A stretch of 8,370 nucleotides of DNA. It comes from JAKAWM01 sp049966695. Its GTDB lineage: Bacteria > Actinomycetota > Acidimicrobiia > Acidimicrobiales > Palsa-688. Below are positions 5,785 to 8,370 of this stretch, in pieces (positions within the stretch are counted from its first letter, which is position 1; each line of letters starts with the position of its first letter). The notes below the pieces were generated by a model that saw nothing but the letters and a program-made list of their open reading frames with translations, did not search any database and was not told the DNA's origin. The position numbers and the translations under genes were made by a program. The stretch spans positions 1 through 8,370 of the forward strand of contig JBMFUG010000096.1 in the NCBI GenBank assembly GCA_049966695.1. Reading direction: 5' to 3'.

Positions 5785-5797
5785 GCCGGGGCCCGGC
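5785..5797. promoter_or_regulatory. 13-bp dyad GCCGGG-G-CCCGGC ahead of the YecD-like gene
   Basis: Perfect 6-bp arms around a single G, ending 10 bp before the GGAGGG ribosome binding site. It may be an operator or part of a leader hairpin. GC-rich chance symmetry is possible. Confidence 0.25.
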
Positions 5798-5817
5798 TCG
5801 CAGTGTTGGAGGGACAA

Positions 5818-6426
5818 ATGGCAGACCAGGCTCTTCAGCTGGATCCCCAGCACACCGCTCTTGTTGTCATAGACCTGCAAAGGGGCATCGTGGCTATGCC
5901 TGGGGCACCTCATGGTGCGGCCGATGTGGTCGCACGGGCCTCCGAGCTTGCACAGGCTTGCCGGGACAGCGGGGGTTTTGTCGTGCTGGTACATGTGAGC
6001 CCGTCCCCAGATGGGCGCGATGCTCTGCGTCCTATTGCCGACGAGCAGGCGCATTGGCAGAGCCCCCAGCCCGGGTGGGACGAGATCGTGCCCGAGCTGG
6101 GCCCAAAACCGGGCGACCACGTTGTCCGCAAAAGGCAATGGGGGGCCTTTTACGGCACCGACTTGGACCTCCAGCTCAGGCGGAGAGGGGTGTCCACGGT
6201 CGTGCTGTGCGGCATCTCGACCGACATGGGAGTGGAGAGCACGGCCAGAGACGCTTACGAACGCGGTTACCAGCAAGTTTTCGTAGAGGACGCTTGCTCG
6301 GCGCGAAGGGCTGAGGCGCACTCGTTCGTGTTCGGGACCATCTTCCCCCGCATCGGGCGTGTGCGCACAACAAAGGAGGTCCTGTCGGCTTTAAGAGGCC
6401 AGGCGCAGCCGAGCCCGGCCTCTTAG
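5818..6426 (+). CDS. Isochorismatase-fold hydrolase, YecD type, lacking the catalytic Cys
   Basis: This is a 202-residue soluble alpha/beta protein of the isochorismatase-like cysteine hydrolase superfamily. It closely resembles E. coli YecD, which has no settled function. Asp19 (VVIDLQRGI) and Lys105 (RKRQWGAFYGTDLD) of the usual Asp-Lys-Cys triad are present. The nucleophile position, normally the Cys in TxxCVEST, is Gly138 here (GISTDMGVESTARDAYERGY); Cys131 lies seven residues earlier. YecD proteins share this Gly, so it is a subfamily trait, not a local mutation. Chemistry is therefore uncertain; a noncanonical hydrolase, a binding protein or a partner enzyme are all possible. ATG 5818 is preferred because GGAGGG lies four bases upstream; the frame is open back to TTG 5761. 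The oxidoreductase gene follows 27 bp later and is probably co-transcribed. Confidence 0.92.
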   Translation: MADQALQLDPQHTALVVIDLQRGIVAMPGAPHGAADVVARASELAQACRDSGGFVVLVHVSPSPDGRDALRPIADEQAHWQSPQPGWDEIVPELGPKPGDHVVRKRQWGAFYGTDLDLQLRRRGVSTVVLCGISTDMGVESTARDAYERGYQQVFVEDACSARRAEAHSFVFGTIFPRIGRVRTTKEVLSALRGQAQPSPAS

Positions 6427-6453
6427 CACCTAAGAAGCGAGCTGAGCGCCCCA

Positions 6454-7329
6454 ATGCAGGTCGGAGTTGTCTACCCTCAAACGGAGCTGCCAGTTGACCC
6501 CGCCACGGTGCGCGCCTACGTGCGGGCCGTGGCGGATTTGGGTTACCACCACGTCCTGGCTTACGACCACGTGCTCGGGGCAGACCCGGTCGCCTACCCC
6601 GGTTGGACAGGGCCGTACGACATCAGCTCAACTTTTCACGAACCTCTTGTGCTCTTCGGGTTCGTGGCCGGTTTCAGCACGCTTGAGCTCGTAACCGGCG
6701 TCATCATTGCCCCGCAGCATCAGACCGTTTTGTTGGCCAAACAAGCTACAGAGGTCGACATCCTTGCCGGTGGGAGGTTCCGTCTGGGTATCGGCATTGG
6801 CTGGAACCGCGTCGAGTACGAGGGCCTCGGCCAGGAGTTCGCTACACGGGGCCAGCGAGAAGAGGAGCAGGTCGCTCTCCTGCGCCGCCTGTGGACCGAG
6901 AGGAGCGTCACCCACAGGGGACGTTTTGACAAGGTGACCGGTGCTGGCATCGCGCCCTTGCCGGCACAACGTCCCATCCCCATCTGGCTCGGCGGGCAGT
7001 CGAGCCCTGCCTACCGCCGCATCGGGAGACTGGCTGACGGCTGGTTCCCCCAGGTCCAGCCGGGGCCTATGTTGGACCACGCACGCCAACTGGTCGCCGG
7101 TGCTGCCGAGAGCGCTGGCCGAGATCCGTCGGCTTTGGGGATGGAGGGTCGGGTCAGCCTGGGCACGGGAGGGCCTCAAGCTGCGGCCGGGCAGGTCCGT
7201 AGTTGGCAAGAGGCAGGGGCTACCCATGTCGCTGTCAACACCATGGGCGCGGGCCTTTTGGGCCTGGACGAACACCTGAAGGCTTTGTCGCTTGTCGCGG
7301 CGGCCCTTGGCCTGTCTAGGGGCGAGTAA
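6454..7329 (+). CDS. LLM-class (luciferase-like) F420-type oxidoreductase
   Basis: This 291-residue TIM-barrel oxidoreductase belongs to the luciferase-like monooxygenase group that in actinobacteria usually uses coenzyme F420 for hydride transfer to or from small organic molecules. Diagnostic segments are YDHVLGAD (37-44), FHEPLVLFGF (61-70), LGIGIGWNRVEYEGLG (110-125), RGQREEEQ (132-139) and PIPIWLGGQS (174-183), which resemble the TIGR03619-type proteins. F420 rather than FMN is inferred from the subfamily. Substrate is unknown. There is no strong Shine-Dalgarno site before ATG 6454; the 27-bp gap to the YecD-like gene suggests translation from a shared mRNA. The protein appears full length and ends close to the convergent hydrolase gene. 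Confidence 0.92.
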   Translation: MQVGVVYPQTELPVDPATVRAYVRAVADLGYHHVLAYDHVLGADPVAYPGWTGPYDISSTFHEPLVLFGFVAGFSTLELVTGVIIAPQHQTVLLAKQATEVDILAGGRFRLGIGIGWNRVEYEGLGQEFATRGQREEEQVALLRRLWTERSVTHRGRFDKVTGAGIAPLPAQRPIPIWLGGQSSPAYRRIGRLADGWFPQVQPGPMLDHARQLVAGAAESAGRDPSALGMEGRVSLGTGGPQAAAGQVRSWQEAGATHVAVNTMGAGLLGLDEHLKALSLVAAALGLSRGE

Positions 7330-7415
7330 GCGTGTGCTCGGCTGGCAGCGCTGGTGCTAAAGCCGCTCGGGGGTGCTCCGGGTGCCTTGGCCCGGCCGTT
7401 CGCCTGCCAGAGGCG

Positions 7416-7429
7416 TGCTGCGCACAGCA
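7416..7429. terminator. Weak hairpin in the gap between convergent genes
   Basis: TGCTG-CGCA-CAGCA forms a perfect 5-bp stem in the 158-bp gap between the oxidoreductase and the opposite-strand hydrolase. A longer-range pair, CTGGCAG (7342-7348) with CTGCCAG (7404-7410), also lies in the gap. No U-tract is evident on either strand, so a bidirectional terminator is only a possibility. Confidence 0.2.
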
Positions 7430-7487
7430 GGGGCGCTTTGACGCCAGCCCGAGCGCAAGGACAGGCAAGGCTTCGATGTCAGCGTGC

Positions 7488-8333
7488 TCAGGCCGTGACA
7501 GCCTCGTAGACGAGGCTGCTCAGCAGCGTGTCCAGTGGCAGGGCTTTGAACGGCGTGAGCTGGGTGAAGAACATGTAGGTGAGGTCATGGCCAGTATCTA
7601 CCACGAAGTAGGTGTTCGCACTGCCTGACCAGCCGAACGCTAGGGGGCTGGGCGAGGCCCCGTGCGTCCGGGGCGGCGTCGTGCCGACACCGAGCCCGTA
7701 GCCCAGCCAGTTGGGAGGTGGGAGCGTCCCTAGGCGGAGCACGGCCTTCGGCGGCATGTGGTCCTTCGTCATGTAGCTCACCGAGCTGGCTTGCAACAAG
7801 CGGGTGCCGTCCAGCTCTCCTTTTTGTCGCAACATCTCTGCGAAGCGCAGGTAGTCGCCGGCCGAAGTGACGAGCCCCGCCCCTCCAGAGAAGAAATCCG
7901 GCTTTCTCCTCCCGTCGAGGTCACCCTGGGCGTCTGCTAGGGCGAGCGACGTTTTTGCGTCGAGGGCGTACATGGAGAAAAGCCGGCTCTGGTCGTCCCT
8001 TGGCACCTCGAAGCTCGTGGCCGTCATGCCCAGAGGCTCGAATATGTGCGCCGCGAGGAACTTGTCCAGCGGTAGGCCTGAGGCTACCTCCACCACGCGG
8101 CCGAGGACGTCGCTCGCGACCGAATAGTTCCAAGACGACCCCGGCTCAAAAAGAAGCGGCACGCTAGCCCAGGCGTCGCACCAACCGGCCAGGTCGGTGC
8201 CCTTGGGCACTTGCCTTTCGGCTCGCTTGAGCAAAAAGCCGACCACCCTCCCGCCGGTCCAAGGGTAGGCCAGGCCCGCTGTGTGGGTGAGCAGGTGCCA
8301 GACTAGCCCGAACTTACCCCCTCCCGTGCAGGC
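7488..8333 (-). CDS. Beta-lactamase-fold serine hydrolase, C-terminal part, N-terminus missing or frameshifted
   Basis: Reads right to left as the C-terminal two thirds of a class C beta-lactamase-like serine hydrolase (EstB/penicillin-binding-protein fold), often esterases in actinobacteria. Visible blocks in order are GLVWHLLTHTAGLAYPW, DLAGWCDAWASVPLLFEPGSSWNYSVASDVLGRVVEV (with the Tyr of the YxN-like catalytic motif in WNYSV), PLGMTATSFEVP, GGAGLVTSAGDYLRFAEML, and FGWSGSANTYFVVD, which takes the place of the third KTG-like motif. The only canonical in-frame start is GTG 8246, but that lies downstream of the conserved HLLTHTAGL (about 8273-8297), so it cannot be the native start. Upstream the frame meets TGA at 8334-8336, and the SxxK nucleophile motif is not in frame. 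A one-base indel in the C5 tract at 8317-8321 would reconnect it to an upstream frame. It is either a pseudogene or a sequencing error; as written, the product should be inactive. Confidence 0.8.
   Translation of the reverse strand, partial: ACTGGGKFGLVWHLLTHTAGLAYPWTGGRVVGFLLKRAERQVPKGTDLAGWCDAWASVPLLFEPGSSWNYSVASDVLGRVVEVASGLPLDKFLAAHIFEPLGMTATSFEVPRDDQSRLFSMYALDAKTSLALADAQGDLDGRRKPDFFSGGAGLVTSAGDYLRFAEMLRQKGELDGTRLLQASSVSYMTKDHMPPKAVLRLGTLPPPNWLGYGLGVGTTPPRTHGASPSPLAFGWSGSANTYFVVDTGHDLTYMFFTQLTPFKALPLDTLLSSLVYEAVTA
7499..7518. repeat. Perfect inverted repeat, 9-bp arms, in the 3' end of the hydrolase gene
   Basis: CAGCCTCGT and ACGAGGCTG flank a two-base centre inside the last ten codons of the minus-strand hydrolase. 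Its position suggests a stem-loop at the mRNA 3' end shared by both convergent transcripts, but it is also coding sequence, so it may be incidental. Confidence 0.5.
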
Positions 8334-8370
8334 TCACGCTGGCCGAGCTGGGCGTTCGTGCTCGGCGAGG
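8317..8370 (-). pseudogene. Out-of-frame upstream part of the serine hydrolase
   Basis: On the minus strand, one alternative frame from the window edge reads SPSTNAQLGQREPAREG up to the G-run that faces the C5 tract, then stops shortly after in that frame. Adding one G to the run would continue it as EGGKFGLVWHLLTHTAGL. The EPARE segment resembles the EPARRP-type stretch that commonly precedes VRHLLTHTSGL in this family. The match is short, so this is inference. Confidence 0.4.

Noticed and set aside
5239..6321. Long minus-strand open frame across the SOD and YecD-like genes
   Set aside because: It is antisense to two strongly supported genes and its translation has no domain-like pattern; long antisense frames are expected in GC-rich DNA.
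7332..7628. Plus-strand ORF of 98 codons after the oxidoreductase
   Set aside because: Its second half is antisense to the well-supported serine hydrolase, and its Cys/Ala/Gly-rich product has no recognisable motif.
1..8370. A new defence, CRISPR or biosynthetic system
   Set aside because: No repeat-spacer array, nuclease, toxin-antitoxin pair or biosynthetic core enzyme is visible; the genes belong to common transport and redox families.

Overview
The window looks like chromosome from a high-GC Gram-positive bacterium, most likely an actinomycete (Actinomycetota); an Acidimicrobiia-like lineage is possible but is a guess. The base composition is GC-rich by eye (not computed). The superoxide dismutase carries the YDHxxN and WNVVNW pattern of mycobacterial and streptomycete enzymes. 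An F420-type luciferase-like oxidoreductase is present, and the partial serine hydrolase has the actinobacterial VWHLLTHTAGL pattern. No rRNA, tRNA or CRISPR array was seen.

Layout, left to right. The first 289 bases are the 3' end of an IS630-family transposase, cut by the window edge; the element probably ends at the CTAG at 301-304. About 370 bp of non-coding DNA follows, with a clean 18-bp dyad and two pairs of imperfect direct repeats. It leads to a 12-helix major facilitator permease (671-1912) of uncharacterised substrate. A 217-bp gap with small palindromes and a 13-bp direct repeat precedes a small unrecognised protein (stop at 2480). Next is a NatA/NatB-type ABC exporter pair: an ATPase (2524-3435) and an ABC-2 permease (to 4817). 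The permease reading frame is open 5' into the ATPase stop codon and encodes an unusual extra N-terminal membrane segment. A short arginine-rich ORF (4830-5033) follows.

A Fe/Mn superoxide dismutase (5113-5721) has a strong Shine-Dalgarno site and ends at a terminator-like hairpin. It is followed by a likely two-gene unit: a YecD-type isochorismatase-fold protein that lacks the usual nucleophilic cysteine, and an LLM-class F420-type oxidoreductase. On the opposite strand, converging on these, is the C-terminal part of a beta-lactamase-fold serine hydrolase. Its frame breaks near a C5 tract at 8317-8321, just upstream of the conserved HLLTHTAGL motif, so it is either a pseudogene or carries a sequencing indel.

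I see no single coherent new system. The neighbourhood is a set of membrane export (MFS, NatAB) and redox or detoxification genes (SOD, LLM oxidoreductase, YecD-like protein). The points most worth a second look are the permease N-terminus with its possible CTG start, the frameshifted hydrolase, the Cys-less isochorismatase-fold protein, and the repeat-rich leader of the MFS gene.
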